Notes: generated by a model from the sequence alone, not told the origin. Counted from the stretch's first letter, positions 45,294 through 53,741 are shown. The stretch: DNA of 64,000 nucleotides from Micromonospora cathayae (GCF_028993575.1 NZ_CP118615.1:806001-870000); one strand, 5' to 3'. Program-made: numbers and translations.

Positions 45294-45300
45294 CGGGCTG

Positions 45301-46545
45301 GTGGAGCGACTGGCGCGCCGGTTGGGCGTACCCGATGCGGTGGTCATCGGTCTGGGCTCGATGCTCGGCGCGGGCGTCTTCGTGGTGTTCGCGCCGGCCG
45401 CGGCGGCGGCCGGTGGCGCGGGCCTGCTGCTCGCGGTGCTCGTCGCCGGCTTCGTCGCCTGGTGCAACGCGACCAGCTCGGCGCGGCTCGCCGCCCGCTA
45501 CCCGGAGTCCGGCGGCACCTACGTGTACGGGCGGGAGCGGCTCAGCCCGTACGCCGGGTTCCTGGCCGGCTGGGGGTTCGTGGTCGGCAAGACGGCGAGC
45601 TGCGCGGCGATGGCGCTGACCATCGGGGCGTACCTGTGGCCGGAGCGCGCCCGGCTCGTCGCGGTCGCCGCCGTGGTGGCGGTGACCACGGTCAACCTGC
45701 GCGGCATCGGCAAGACCGCCACCGCGACGAAGATCCTGGTGGGGGTGGTGCTGGCGGTGCTGGCCCTGGTCGCGGTGACCGGCGTCGGCGCGTTCTCCGT
45801 CGACCGGATCGGTGCCCCCGGCAGCCCCGGACCGGGCGTGCTCACCGCCGCCGGGCTGCTGTTCTTCGCGTTCGCCGGGTACGCCCGGATCGCCACCCTC
45901 GGTGAGGAGGTCCGCGACCCGGAACGGACCATCCCGAGGGCGGTACCGCTGGCCCTGGGCATCGTGCTGGCGATCTACCTGGTCCTGGCGGTGGTGGCGG
46001 TCGGCGTGCTCGGGGCCGACGCGCTGGCCGGTTCCACCGCGCCCCTGGCCGACGTGGTGACCGCCGCCGGCCTGCCCGGTCTGGCCTGGGTGGTCCGCGC
46101 CGGGGCGACCGTCGCGGTGACCGGGGTGCTGCTCTCCCTGGTCGCCGGGGTCGGCCGGACCACCCTGGCGATGGCCCGCCGCCGGGACCTGCCCGGCCCG
46201 CTGGCCGCCGTGCACCCCCGGTACCGGGTGCCGCACCGCGCCGAGCTGGCGGTGGCCGCCGTGGTGGTCGCGGTGGTGCTGCTGGCCGACGTACGCGGGG
46301 CGATCGGCTTCTCGTCCTGCACGGTGCTGGTGTACTACGCGATCACCAACGCGGCGGCGCTGACGCTGGGGAAGGACCCGGGTCGGCGGCTGCCGGTACG
46401 GGCGCTGGCGGTGTTCGGGCTGGTCGGCTGCCTGGTGCTCGCGGTCAGCCTGCCACTGTCCAGCGTGCTGGCCGGTTTCGGCGTCCTCGCCGTCGGCACC
46501 CTCTGGTACGCCGCCCGCCACCGGTTCAGGGGAGATCAGTCATGA
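45301..46545 (+). CDS. APC-superfamily amino acid permease
   Basis: 414 residues, about eleven to twelve membrane helices. The N-terminal motif GLGSMLGAGVFVVFAPAAA is the substrate-binding unwound helix of APC transporters; ARYPESGGTYVYGRERLSP and FFAFAGYARIATLGEEVRDP are also family marks. It is probably an H+-coupled amino acid importer. The C-terminus overlaps the convergent gene by 10 nt. Confidence 0.92.
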   Translation: MERLARRLGVPDAVVIGLGSMLGAGVFVVFAPAAAAAGGAGLLLAVLVAGFVAWCNATSSARLAARYPESGGTYVYGRERLSPYAGFLAGWGFVVGKTASCAAMALTIGAYLWPERARLVAVAAVVAVTTVNLRGIGKTATATKILVGVVLAVLALVAVTGVGAFSVDRIGAPGSPGPGVLTAAGLLFFAFAGYARIATLGEEVRDPERTIPRAVPLALGIVLAIYLVLAVVAVGVLGADALAGSTAPLADVVTAAGLPGLAWVVRAGATVAVTGVLLSLVAGVGRTTLAMARRRDLPGPLAAVHPRYRVPHRAELAVAAVVVAVVLLADVRGAIGFSSCTVLVYYAITNAAALTLGKDPGRRLPVRALAVFGLVGCLVLAVSLPLSSVLAGFGVLAVGTLWYAARHRFRGDQS

Positions 46546-46946
46546 ACAGCTTCGTCCGGTGGCGGGACATCCGCGCCGAGCAGGTGGAGCGGGCCGGCGG
46601 CGAAGAGGCCGTCGAGGCGGGTAAACGGGAGCTGGCCGCCCAGGCCGTCCGGCACCGGGACCGGCCCTCCGTCGCCGGCCGGCTTACGGGTCAGGATCTC
46701 CAGCAGGACCGGATCGGCGAAGACCTCCGCGGTGTGCCGCCACTGGGCCAGGAGCACCGCGGCCGCTGACGGATCCTCCGGTGCGGTCCCGTCCCGCGTC
46801 ACCGTCACCAGCTCGGCCACGAGGCCGTCCAGGTCCGGCTCGGGCAGATGGACCGTCCAGGGCAACACGTCGCCGAGCACCTGACGGACGGCGTCGTCGG
46901 ATGCCGCTGATCGCACCAGGCTGGTCAGAAGCTGCGTGGTGAACAC
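46536..46946 (-). CDS. hypothetical protein
   Basis: 136 residues, no family recognised. Mostly helical-looking N-terminal two-thirds (LTSLVRSAASDDAVRQVLGD, LLAQWRHTAEVFADPVLLEI) and a Pro/Gly-rich tail. Codon use matches real genes and the frame is supported by a normal start (ATG). It lies 27 bp downstream of the 86-residue gene on the same strand, so it could be the third gene of that unit. Confidence 0.6.
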   Translation of the reverse strand: MFTTQLLTSLVRSAASDDAVRQVLGDVLPWTVHLPEPDLDGLVAELVTVTRDGTAPEDPSAAAVLLAQWRHTAEVFADPVLLEILTRKPAGDGGPVPVPDGLGGQLPFTRLDGLFAAGPLHLLGADVPPPDEAVHD

Positions 46947-46973
46947 GCCGTACTCAACGCTTCTCCGGTGTCG

Positions 46974-47234
46974 TCAGCGTGTCAGGCGGCGGGTGCAGGG
47001 GCCGTCGTGGGTGGCACGGAGGACGCAGCGCCGGCCGCCGGGCAGCCGGGCGTCGCAGAAGACCCGGTGCCGTACGCCCTGCTGGTCTTCGTACGAGACG
47101 GTGGTCTCGCCGGGGTCGGTCTGTGGCAGGACCCCCGTCCAGCGGGCGACCACCCGGGCGACGCGCTGTGCGGCGGTCAGGTCGACGGCGGTCACCGGCA
47201 GGTGGATGACGAAGCGCTCCGGTTCGGCCGCCAT
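46974..47234 (-). CDS. small Cys-containing hypothetical protein
   Basis: 86 residues starting AAEPERFVIHLPVTAVDLTA. The C-terminus has FCDARLPGGRRCVLRATHDG then PC, so three cysteines and a histidine that could form a small metal site. Its ATG overlaps the stop of the DivIVA-like gene by 1 nt (TGATG), so the two are coupled. No known family. Confidence 0.65.
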   Translation of the reverse strand: MAAEPERFVIHLPVTAVDLTAAQRVARVVARWTGVLPQTDPGETTVSYEDQQGVRHRVFCDARLPGGRRCVLRATHDGPCTRRLTR

Positions 47235-47527
47235 CAGCGGTAACGCCGCTCGTTGCGGCCGGATGCCGGCCGGTCGTGCCAGCGACGGATGACGTTCCTG
47301 AGCCGACCGGATTCCTCGCGCACCCGGACGATCTCGGCCTGGAGGTCGGCGACCTCGACGGCGACCCGGGCCAGGAACTCCCGTACCTCGGCCGGGTCGA
47401 AGCCCCGCCGGCCGAACCGCGACCACTTGAAGCTCGCGTTGCGGATCTGACGCGGACCGAGCAGACCGCGCCGGACGTACACCGTGCCCCCGCACCGCTC
47501 ACTTGCCTGACCTTGTTCCATCGGCAT
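47234..47527 (-). CDS. small DivIVA-domain-like protein
   Basis: 97 residues. The core IRNASFKWSRFGRRGFDPAE then VREFLARVAVEVADLQAEI matches the N-terminal membrane-targeting DivIVA fold with the start of a coiled coil. The protein is much shorter than polar-growth Wag31/DivIVA and stops after ~45 coiled-coil residues. Start at ATG 47527 or 47521. Followed by two small genes on the same strand. A scaffold role is possible but unproven. Confidence 0.75.
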   Translation of the reverse strand: MPMEQGQASERCGGTVYVRRGLLGPRQIRNASFKWSRFGRRGFDPAEVREFLARVAVEVADLQAEIVRVREESGRLRNVIRRWHDRPASGRNERRYR

Positions 47528-47601
47528 CACCTGACTCCGTCTGGTGGAACGTGGGCTGCTCGGCCGCCCGATGTGGCCCTCCTCAGCCAACACCTCGATG
47601 C

Positions 47602-47635
47602 ACCCCCCTGTCAAGATGGGGGTCCCCGATCGGGG
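47602..47635. promoter_or_regulatory. inverted repeats between DivIVA-like and HTH genes
   Basis: ACCCCC/GGGGGT (47602-47623) followed directly by the perfect 12-bp palindrome CCCCGATCGGGG (47624-47635), about 30-75 bp upstream of the HTH gene. A candidate operator for that protein. Confidence 0.45.
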
Positions 47636-47664
47636 AGCGCCATTCGGCGAGGCGCGATCGTGCC

Positions 47665-47670
47665 TAGTTT
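47665..47670 (+). promoter_or_regulatory. putative -10 element of a leaderless promoter (HTH gene)
   Basis: TAGTTT, 6 nt before ATG 47677, with no ribosome-binding site. Confidence 0.5.
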
Positions 47671-47676
47671 CGAGTC

Positions 47677-47895
47677 ATGGACGGCGGACCGGGCGAACTG
47701 ATGGGTCCTTGGGAGATCTGCCAACGCCTGCGGGTCTCGCGTTCGAGATTCCAGCAGATCGCGCTGCGCCCCTCGTTCCCCCGGCCCTACCAGGAACTGA
47801 AAGGCATGAAGGTCTGGCTTGCCGCCGACGTGGAAGCCTGGATCGCCGAGCATCGACAGCCACGTCCGCCAGCCGACGACGACGAGCCCAGGTGA
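47677..47895 (+). CDS. small helix-turn-helix protein (MerR/AlpA-like)
   Basis: 72 residues. GPWEICQRLRVSRSRFQQI forms the recognition helix pair, and KVWLAADVEAWIAEHR ends the winged domain, as in excisionase/AlpA-type regulators. No integrase lies nearby, so it is more likely a local transcription factor. It precedes another 62-residue gene by 46 bp. Confidence 0.75.
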   Translation: MDGGPGELMGPWEICQRLRVSRSRFQQIALRPSFPRPYQELKGMKVWLAADVEAWIAEHRQPRPPADDDEPR

Positions 47896-47929
47896 CCGGG
47901 GCCTCGGCCGGCAGCCGACGAATGTCTCC

Positions 47930-47935
47930 TACGGT
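47930..47935 (+). promoter_or_regulatory. putative -10 element of a leaderless promoter (62-residue gene)
   Basis: TACGGT, 6 nt before GTG 47942. A GGAGG also lies immediately before the GTG but is too close to serve well as a ribosome site. Confidence 0.45.
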
Positions 47936-47941
47936 GGAGGC

Positions 47942-48130
47942 GTGACTCCTCGCACGACGATGCCCAGCGGATCCGACTGGCGCGACGTCAAGGCCCGCGT
48001 CCGGGCAGCACACCCCGACTGGGACTCTGTCGACCGGGTCGCCCGCCGGGCCCGGTTCCGCGAGCAGCTGCTCGCTTCGGTCAATGGCGTCCACCTCGGG
48101 GATACCGACAAGCACAGCGACGTCGGCTGA
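47942..48130 (+). CDS. small hypothetical protein
   Basis: 62 residues: SDWRDVKARVRAAHPDWDSV then an Arg-rich helix (DRVARRARFREQLLASV). It may form a two-gene set with the HTH protein upstream, in an arrangement reminiscent of small regulator or antitoxin pairs, but no motif proves it. Confidence 0.5.
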   Translation: MTPRTTMPSGSDWRDVKARVRAAHPDWDSVDRVARRARFREQLLASVNGVHLGDTDKHSDVG

Positions 48131-48160
48131 GGGCCGTGCCTGCGGTGGGAACGCGGCCGG

Positions 48161-50050
48161 TCAGGGCGTGACCGGCTCGTCCGGCCCGCCGGGGGACTCG
48201 GCCGGGGTCGAGGACCCGGGGTCGCTGGCCGATTCCGACGGTGGGGCGGACCGGGCCGCCGGCGGCACGGCTCCCGGCGGTACGGCTCCGGGCGGGGGCG
48301 GCGCGGTGGCGGCGGTGGTGTCGCGGAGCAGGGCGGTCAGGCCGGCCCGACGGGCCAGTACGGTCATCCGGTCCCCCGCCGTCAACACCAGGCGCGGGTC
48401 CGGGTTCCACTCGAAGCGGGGCTGGCCGGCGCGGGCGTGCGCGAGCAGCCGTACGCTGCCGGGGCGGCCGACCGCCGCGAGCGGGCGACCGTCCAGCGGT
48501 GATCCGGCGGCCACGGAGACCTCGGTGACCAGCAGCGCGTGCCGGCCGACCGGGATGGTGGCGATCATCGCGCGGTCCAGCAGCGCGGCGGTGAACGACG
48601 GCGCGGCCAGGTACGACACGCTGCGCGAGATGCCGATGCCGAAGGCCCGCTGGACGCGTTCGGCGAAGTCGCCGTCGAACAGGCGCAGCACCACCCGCAA
48701 CTGCTCGTTGAGCACCCGACCGTTCAGCGCGGCCTGGAGGTTGGCCCCGTCGTCGGTGGAGAGCACCACCAGCGCCTGGCAGGACCCGACCGACGCAGCC
48801 CGCAGCGTCTCCTCCAGGGCCGCGTCCCCGACGATCAGCGGTACGCCGAGCCGCCGGGCCAGCGACGCGCCGCGCGGCTCGGGGCGCTTGTCGATCGCCA
48901 CCACCTCGACGCCGAAGTCGTGCAGCTGGGCCATCACCCGGGTACCGACGTTGCCGAGGCCGACCACCACCACGTGCCCGGAGCGGTCCGGTTGGATGCG
49001 TCCGGAGTGCAGCGCCAGCCGGGCGTTGACCACGCCGTCCACCACCACGGCGGTGATCAGCGGGATCAGCGCCAGCCCGGCGATGCTGAGCACCACCTGC
49101 ATGATCTGCTCGGCGAGCGGCTTGGTGACCTCCGGGTCCTGTCCACTGAGCGTGGTGACCAGGGTGAGGTAGAGCGCGTCCGCCCAGTTCAGGTGGGCGG
49201 CCCGGCCGTTGAGCCAGCCGAGCACCCCGATCAGGGCCAGCACCACCAGCACCGCGATGCCGATCTTGCGGGTGGCGAAGCTGCGGACCGCGCGGACCAG
49301 CACGGCCAGCGGCCGACGTCGGCGGCGGTCACGTCGGGCGCGGGCCAGCCGGCGGGCCGCCAGCTCGGTGCCCGGGGCCCGGCCGGTCGCCTCGGCGAGC
49401 ACCACGTCCGCCGTGGACCCGTCGGCCGGCAGCAGCCGCACCTCGCGCGGGTCGCGCAGGTCGGCGACCGCGCAGACGACCTCCTCCTGGCGTACGTCGG
49501 CGCGGCGGGCCACGTACAGGGTACGGCCGGCGTGCCGGAAGTGGGTCGGCGCGACCTCGCCGAGCGCGGCGGCCACGAACGCCGGGGCGGCCATGGTGGC
49601 GTCCGAGAGCACCGCCGAGTCGGGGAAGATCTGCCGTACGCCGTTGGCGAGTCCGGTGTTGAACATCCGGACCACCAGCCGCAGCCCCGGCTCGACCTCC
49701 TGGGCGCAGAGCGCCGCCGACAGGTTGCCCACGTCGTCCTGGTGCAGCAGGGCCAGCCCGTCCGCGCCGGCCAGCCCGGCCCGGCGGAACGTCGCGGTGT
49801 CCAGCCGGTCGGCCCGGACCACGTCGATGCCGTGGATGTCCCGCCCGTCCGGCCCGTCGGAGCGCTGCCGCTCCGGTACGACCAGGGTGACCCGGATCCG
49901 GCCGGCGGCGACCTCACTGGCGAGCAGCGCCCGGACCACCCAGTACGCGAGCGGGTCGTGCCCGCAGACCACGTAGTGCGGGCGGTTGCCACCGTTGGTA
50001 CGTAACCGCCGACTGGCCCGCCACGCACGGTCGAGCAGGGGCTCCGCCAT
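48161..50050 (-). CDS. dual-RCK (TrkA-N) ion channel-like protein
   Basis: 629 residues. First nucleotide-binding RCK domain near the N-terminus (RPHYVVCGHDPLAYWVV), two membrane helices around residues 265-345 flanking a pore loop, a second RCK domain (HVVVVGLGNVGTRVMAQLHD) and a Pro/Ser-rich tail. The pore loop reads LYLTLVTTLSGQDPE, not the TVGYGD filter of potassium channels, so selectivity is uncertain. TAGCAT 7 nt before ATG 50050 suggests a leaderless mRNA; an ATG nine bases upstream is less likely. Confidence 0.82.
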   Translation of the reverse strand: MAEPLLDRAWRASRRLRTNGGNRPHYVVCGHDPLAYWVVRALLASEVAAGRIRVTLVVPERQRSDGPDGRDIHGIDVVRADRLDTATFRRAGLAGADGLALLHQDDVGNLSAALCAQEVEPGLRLVVRMFNTGLANGVRQIFPDSAVLSDATMAAPAFVAAALGEVAPTHFRHAGRTLYVARRADVRQEEVVCAVADLRDPREVRLLPADGSTADVVLAEATGRAPGTELAARRLARARRDRRRRRPLAVLVRAVRSFATRKIGIAVLVVLALIGVLGWLNGRAAHLNWADALYLTLVTTLSGQDPEVTKPLAEQIMQVVLSIAGLALIPLITAVVVDGVVNARLALHSGRIQPDRSGHVVVVGLGNVGTRVMAQLHDFGVEVVAIDKRPEPRGASLARRLGVPLIVGDAALEETLRAASVGSCQALVVLSTDDGANLQAALNGRVLNEQLRVVLRLFDGDFAERVQRAFGIGISRSVSYLAAPSFTAALLDRAMIATIPVGRHALLVTEVSVAAGSPLDGRPLAAVGRPGSVRLLAHARAGQPRFEWNPDPRLVLTAGDRMTVLARRAGLTALLRDTTAATAPPPPGAVPPGAVPPAARSAPPSESASDPGSSTPAESPGGPDEPVTP

Positions 50051-50057
50051 GCGCCGC

Positions 50058-50063
50058 ATGCTA
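50058..50063 (-). promoter_or_regulatory. putative -10 element of a leaderless promoter (RCK channel)
   Basis: TAGCAT on the minus strand, 7 nt before ATG 50050. Confidence 0.5.
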
Positions 50064-50126
50064 TCCATTCCGGTCCACGGTGGGCCGGTCAGGCATGCGG
50101 CGGGGCGGACCGGGTAGGCCGGACGG

Positions 50127-50609
50127 ATGCAGACGTTCCTGCCGTACCCGGACTTCCTGGCCAGCGCCCGGGTGCTGGACCAGCGCCGGCTCGGCAAGCA
50201 GCGGGTGGAGACGATCCAGGTGCTGCGCGGGTTGACCCGCCCCGGGTACGGCTGGCGGCACCACCCGGCGGTGAAGATGTGGGCCGGGTACGAGGAGGCC
50301 CTGGTCCGGTACGGGCTGGACGTCTGTGCGGTGTGGTGCGCGACCGGCCGGGCGGACACCTGCGCCGGCACCCTCACCACCGACCTGGCCGCCGCCTGCG
50401 GCGTCCACCGGGTGCGTACCCAGGCGGAGCTGGCCGGGGCCGGCGAGTTGCCGCCCTGGCTGGGCCGGGACGACCTGCACCGCAGCCACCGTTCGTCGCT
50501 GCTGCGCAAGGACCCGGACCACTACCGCCCGTTCTTCGGCGACGTACCGGACGACCTGGAGTACGTCTGGCCCGCCTCGGACCGTCCCCGTCGCTGCGGC
50601 CCAGGGTGA
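50127..50609 (+). CDS. MSMEG_6728-type protein, related to pyrimidine-dimer DNA glycosylases
   Basis: 160 residues. It begins QTFLPYPDFLASARVLDQRR and has LGKQRVETIQVLRGL, then GWRHHPAVKMWAGYEEALV and HRSHRSSLLRKDPDHY. This is the pattern of small actinobacterial proteins similar to T4 endonuclease V-type glycosylases. It could act in UV repair, but catalytic residues are not proven. TAGGCC, an imperfect -10, is 6 nt before the ATG. Confidence 0.75.
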   Translation: MQTFLPYPDFLASARVLDQRRLGKQRVETIQVLRGLTRPGYGWRHHPAVKMWAGYEEALVRYGLDVCAVWCATGRADTCAGTLTTDLAAACGVHRVRTQAELAGAGELPPWLGRDDLHRSHRSSLLRKDPDHYRPFFGDVPDDLEYVWPASDRPRRCGPG

Positions 50610-50614
50610 GGTGT

Positions 50615-50620
50615 CAGGCT
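50615..50620 (+). promoter_or_regulatory. putative -10 element of a leaderless promoter (CrtU-like gene)
   Basis: CAGGCT, 6 nt before ATG 50627; the ribosome-site-like GTGAGG is too far away. Confidence 0.4.
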
Positions 50621-50626
50621 GGACAC

Positions 50627-52165
50627 ATGACGTTGTCACAGCAGGTCGGCCGGTTGATCGGCGTACGGGAACACGTGGTCGACCCGGGCGGTGGTGGCGC
50701 GGCCCGGGTGCCGCGCCCGGTCGACGTGGTGGTGGTCGGCGGTGGCATCGCCGGCATGTCGGCGGCGGTGGTACTCGCCGAACGGGGTGTCCGGGTGACG
50801 GTGCTGGAGGCCGCACCCACCCTGGGCGGTCGGCTCGGCGCGTGGCCGGAGACGTTGGCCGACGGCACCGGTCAGGTGGTCGAGCACGGCTTCCACGCGT
50901 TCTTCCGGCAGTACTACAACTGGCGGTCGATCCTCCGCCGGGCCGACCCGGAGCTGCGGTTCCTCCGGCCGGTGCCGGGTTACCCGATCCTCAGTGCGCA
51001 GTGGCCGACCGAGGAGTTCGGGAAGCTGCCGCCGGCCCCGCCGATGAACCTGCTGGCGCTGCTGGCGCGCAGCCCCAGCCTGCGGCTGCGGGACCTGCGC
51101 GGAATGGACCGGGACGCCGCCCTGCCGCTGCTCACCTACGATCCGGAGCGGACGTACGCCGAGCTGGACGGCCGGACCGCCGAGGAACTGCTCGACTCGC
51201 TGCGGCTGCCGGACCGGGCGCGGGCCATGCTGTTCGAGGTCTTCTCGCACTCGTTCTTCAACCACGAGGCGGAGATGTCGGCGGCCGAGATGGTCGCGCA
51301 GTTCCACTTCTACCTGCTCGGCAACGCCGAGGGGTTGGCGTTCGACGCCCCGGACGAGGACTACGCCACGGCGGTCTGGCAGCCGCTGACCGGGTACCTG
51401 GAGCGGCACGGAGGCCGGGTGCTGACCGGTACGCCGGCCACCACGGTGGACCGGGACGCGGACGGCTGGCGGGTGGCGACCGCCGACGGGACGGCGTACC
51501 GGGCCGGGCACGTGGTGCTGGCCGTCGACCCGCCGGCGCTGGCAGCGCTGGTCAAGGCGTCACCGGGGCTGGCGTCGGTCGCCCCGGAGCTGGTGGCCCG
51601 GATGCCGGCGTTCGGCACCCCGGGGCCGCCGTACGCGGTGGCCCGCTACTGGCTGGACGGGGACGTACGCGCCGACCGGGCGGTGTTCAACGGGGTGTCC
51701 CGGCAGGCCACCCTGGACTCGGTGACCCTCTACCACCGGCTGGAGAACGAGTCCCGCCGCTGGGCGGAGCGGACCGGCGGGTCGGTGGTGGAGCTGCACG
51801 CGTACGCCTGCGAGCCGGGGGTGCCCGCCGACGAGCTGGCCGAACGGATGCGCGCCGAGCTGGTCACGCTGTGGCCGGAGGTGGCCGGGCTGCCGGTGCG
51901 GGAGCTGCGGGCCCGGGTCGAGGCGCAGGCCCCGGCGTTCACGCCGGGCAGCCATCCGACCCGGCCGGGAGTACGCACCGACGCGGCCGGGCTCTACCTG
52001 GCCGGCGACGGGGTGCAAACGGAGTTCCCGAGCGCGCTGATGGAACGCTCGGCCGCGACCGGGATCCTCGCCGCGAACCACATCCTGCGGGCCGAGGGTG
52101 GGGCCGCCGAGCCGGTCCGGTCCATCCGCCCGCGCGGTCTGCTCGCCGGCCGGCGTCCCCGCTGA
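50627..52165 (+). CDS. FAD-dependent carotenoid desaturase/ring-modifying enzyme (CrtU-like)
   Basis: 512 residues. Dinucleotide-binding motif DVVVVGGGIAGMSAAVVL followed by the second FAD signature VLEAAPTLGGRLGAW. HGFHAFFRQYYNWRSILRR resembles the isorenieratene synthase/CrtU group that turns beta-rings aromatic, without the Rieske domain of some homologues. The C-terminal FAD motif is GLYLAGDGVQTEFPSALME. No other carotenoid gene is adjacent, so the substrate is inferred from family only. The long open frame upstream overlaps another gene; ATG 50627 fits the family start. Confidence 0.8.
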   Translation: MTLSQQVGRLIGVREHVVDPGGGGAARVPRPVDVVVVGGGIAGMSAAVVLAERGVRVTVLEAAPTLGGRLGAWPETLADGTGQVVEHGFHAFFRQYYNWRSILRRADPELRFLRPVPGYPILSAQWPTEEFGKLPPAPPMNLLALLARSPSLRLRDLRGMDRDAALPLLTYDPERTYAELDGRTAEELLDSLRLPDRARAMLFEVFSHSFFNHEAEMSAAEMVAQFHFYLLGNAEGLAFDAPDEDYATAVWQPLTGYLERHGGRVLTGTPATTVDRDADGWRVATADGTAYRAGHVVLAVDPPALAALVKASPGLASVAPELVARMPAFGTPGPPYAVARYWLDGDVRADRAVFNGVSRQATLDSVTLYHRLENESRRWAERTGGSVVELHAYACEPGVPADELAERMRAELVTLWPEVAGLPVRELRARVEAQAPAFTPGSHPTRPGVRTDAAGLYLAGDGVQTEFPSALMERSAATGILAANHILRAEGGAAEPVRSIRPRGLLAGRRPR

Positions 52166-52248
52166 CCGGACGACACGTGGTCACACCGGACCGTTGCAGG
52201 AAATGACCGTTTCACGAAATTAGCACTGGTATTCGAATACGCTCGGAG

Positions 52249-53445
52249 GTGGATCGGAACGCCAGCGGGGGACATGTGCAGCAGCCACGCCACCAGCAGC
52301 TCCGCGCCGAGCCGGCGACGACCAGCCGGCGGGAGCCGGCCCGCCCCGACGAGCCCGGCCGGGACGACGAACACCCCTGTGCCGACGAGCGGGCGTGCGT
52401 GGTGACCGCCCTGCGGCTCGGCTGGTGGATGGCCGACGCGTACGCCCACGCCCAGACCGCCGACCTGCGCAACGGCGGGGACCTCCGGTCCGGCGTCCCA
52501 CCACCGAAACTGTCCAACCTGACCGAGATGTCCGGCCGGCACCGGATGCAGATGTACCTCGACGGAGTGGAGGTGGCGCTCGGCCAGATCGCCGCGCTGA
52601 GCCGCAACGACGGCGTCGGGCCGTCCACCGCCGCCGCCCAGGCCCGGGTCAAGGAGGCCGAACACGACCGGCCCGGCGACGTCGCGGCGATGCTGCTCGC
52701 CCTGGACGAGCTGAACGTGGACGTGCTCCGCTGGGCGATGGCCACCAACCACCGGATCGGGCTCGCGTACCGGCTCGGGCGGTCGCTCGCCGACACCGTA
52801 CGGCGGTGTGACGCCGACCAGTTGGCGCACCGGTTCGGCGGCCGGCAGACCGAACTGCGCCGCTGGCTGGACGAGCTGGCCACCGTGCTGCCGCCGTACG
52901 CCGCGCCGGTGGTGCGCCGCTCGCTGGAGAGCTGGACGACGGCGGTCCGGGCCGCGCTGGCCGGCGACCCGGCCGAATCCGACCCCCGCGATCTCGCCGA
53001 CGAGCTGCGTAACCAGGGCGACCTGTGGCGCGGCGTACTGACCGGCGGCCTGCACCCCCGCGACCTGCTCGACGAGGAGCACTACGCGATCGTCGCCCGC
53101 AACCTGATCATCCGGGACCGGAAGCTGGTGGTCCGGGCGGTACGCGGCATCCTGTACCCGGTGCTGGTGCCGCTGGTGCTGATCCTGGTGGTGATGGTCG
53201 GGGTCAGCGCCGCCGCGGCGGCCGGCTCCCCGGTCACCCGGGCCGCCATCGCGCTGCTCGGCCTCGGCGCGGGGCTGGCCGCCATCTGGCGTACCGTCTC
53301 CGGCCCGGCGCTCCAGGTCGCCGGCGAGGTGAACCGGCCGCTGCTGCACAGCGAGCTGGTGGTGCAGATGGCCCGTTGCGTCAGCCGCCCGCTCGACGCG
53401 GCCCGTGCCGCCAGCACCGCCCGCCGCGAACGCCGGGCGAGCTGA
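52249..53445 (+). CDS. hypothetical membrane protein
   Basis: 398 residues from GTG 52249; a GTG at 52276 with GGGGGA upstream is an alternative. The first ~45 residues are hydrophilic and variable-looking. The middle is helical (RLGWWMADAYAHAQTADLRN; DLRDLADELRNQGDLW-like DPRDLADELRNQGDLWRG). Two membrane helices lie at about 300-345 (VLVPLVLILVVMVGVSAAAA; IALLGLGAGLAAIW), leaving most of the protein in the cytoplasm. No family recognised. TACGCT ends 5 nt before the first GTG. Confidence 0.7.
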   Translation: MDRNASGGHVQQPRHQQLRAEPATTSRREPARPDEPGRDDEHPCADERACVVTALRLGWWMADAYAHAQTADLRNGGDLRSGVPPPKLSNLTEMSGRHRMQMYLDGVEVALGQIAALSRNDGVGPSTAAAQARVKEAEHDRPGDVAAMLLALDELNVDVLRWAMATNHRIGLAYRLGRSLADTVRRCDADQLAHRFGGRQTELRRWLDELATVLPPYAAPVVRRSLESWTTAVRAALAGDPAESDPRDLADELRNQGDLWRGVLTGGLHPRDLLDEEHYAIVARNLIIRDRKLVVRAVRGILYPVLVPLVLILVVMVGVSAAAAAGSPVTRAAIALLGLGAGLAAIWRTVSGPALQVAGEVNRPLLHSELVVQMARCVSRPLDAARAASTARRERRAS

Positions 53446-53522
53446 CCGGGCCACGCCACCGGGCCAACGTGACCGCCGCCGGGACCGCCGGTCCGGGTGA
53501 CGGTCGGAGTGATCGAAATGCG

Positions 53523-53552
53523 TTGCCGGTGTCACCGCCCGGCCCCTACCGT
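53523..53552 (+). promoter_or_regulatory. candidate promoter of the HNH leader region
   Basis: TTGCCG (53523-53528), 18 bp, TACCGT (53547-53552). It precedes the 28-codon ORF by 38 nt. Confidence 0.55.
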
Positions 53553-53590
53553 GAATCCCGCACAGCCCACCACCGACCCGGGAGTACGCG

Positions 53591-53677
53591 ATGACGTTGC
53601 GGCAGCTCAGCGCCGTCGTGTCGGCGTACCCGGGTGACCGCCGGGGCGAGCGGTGCCGGGGCAGGCGGCCCGACTGA
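53591..53677 (+). CDS. putative 28-residue leader peptide
   Basis: ATG at 53591 with GGGAG 7 nt upstream. The product is Arg-rich toward its end (DRRGERCRGRRPD) with one Cys. It lies between a good promoter and an intrinsic terminator in front of the HNH gene, the geometry of an attenuator leader. It is not similar to known trp/his/leu leaders, since no run of one amino acid stands out apart from seven Arg in the last thirteen residues. Confidence 0.45.
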   Translation: MTLRQLSAVVSAYPGDRRGERCRGRRPD

Positions 53678-53703
53678 CGCGCGTACGTCGCACGTCGGCC
53701 CCA

Positions 53704-53741
53704 GCCGCCCGTCCCGCCGTCGGACCGGGCGGCTTTTCGTT
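53704..53741 (+). terminator. intrinsic terminator between the leader ORF and HNH gene
   Basis: GCCGCCCG / CGGGCGGC stem (extended by TCC/GGA with a bulge) followed by TTTTCGTT. It is 26 bp after the leader ORF stop and 35 bp before the HNH start. Confidence 0.75.

Noticed and set aside
47677..48130. HTH gene pair as excisionase of an integrated element
   Set aside because: No integrase, attachment-site duplication or tRNA adjacent; flanking genes are ordinary chromosomal ones.
50279..50626. Upstream extension of the CrtU-like protein
   Set aside because: The frame stays open but overlaps the glycosylase-like gene and shows no similarity before the FAD motif; ATG 50627 is the better start.
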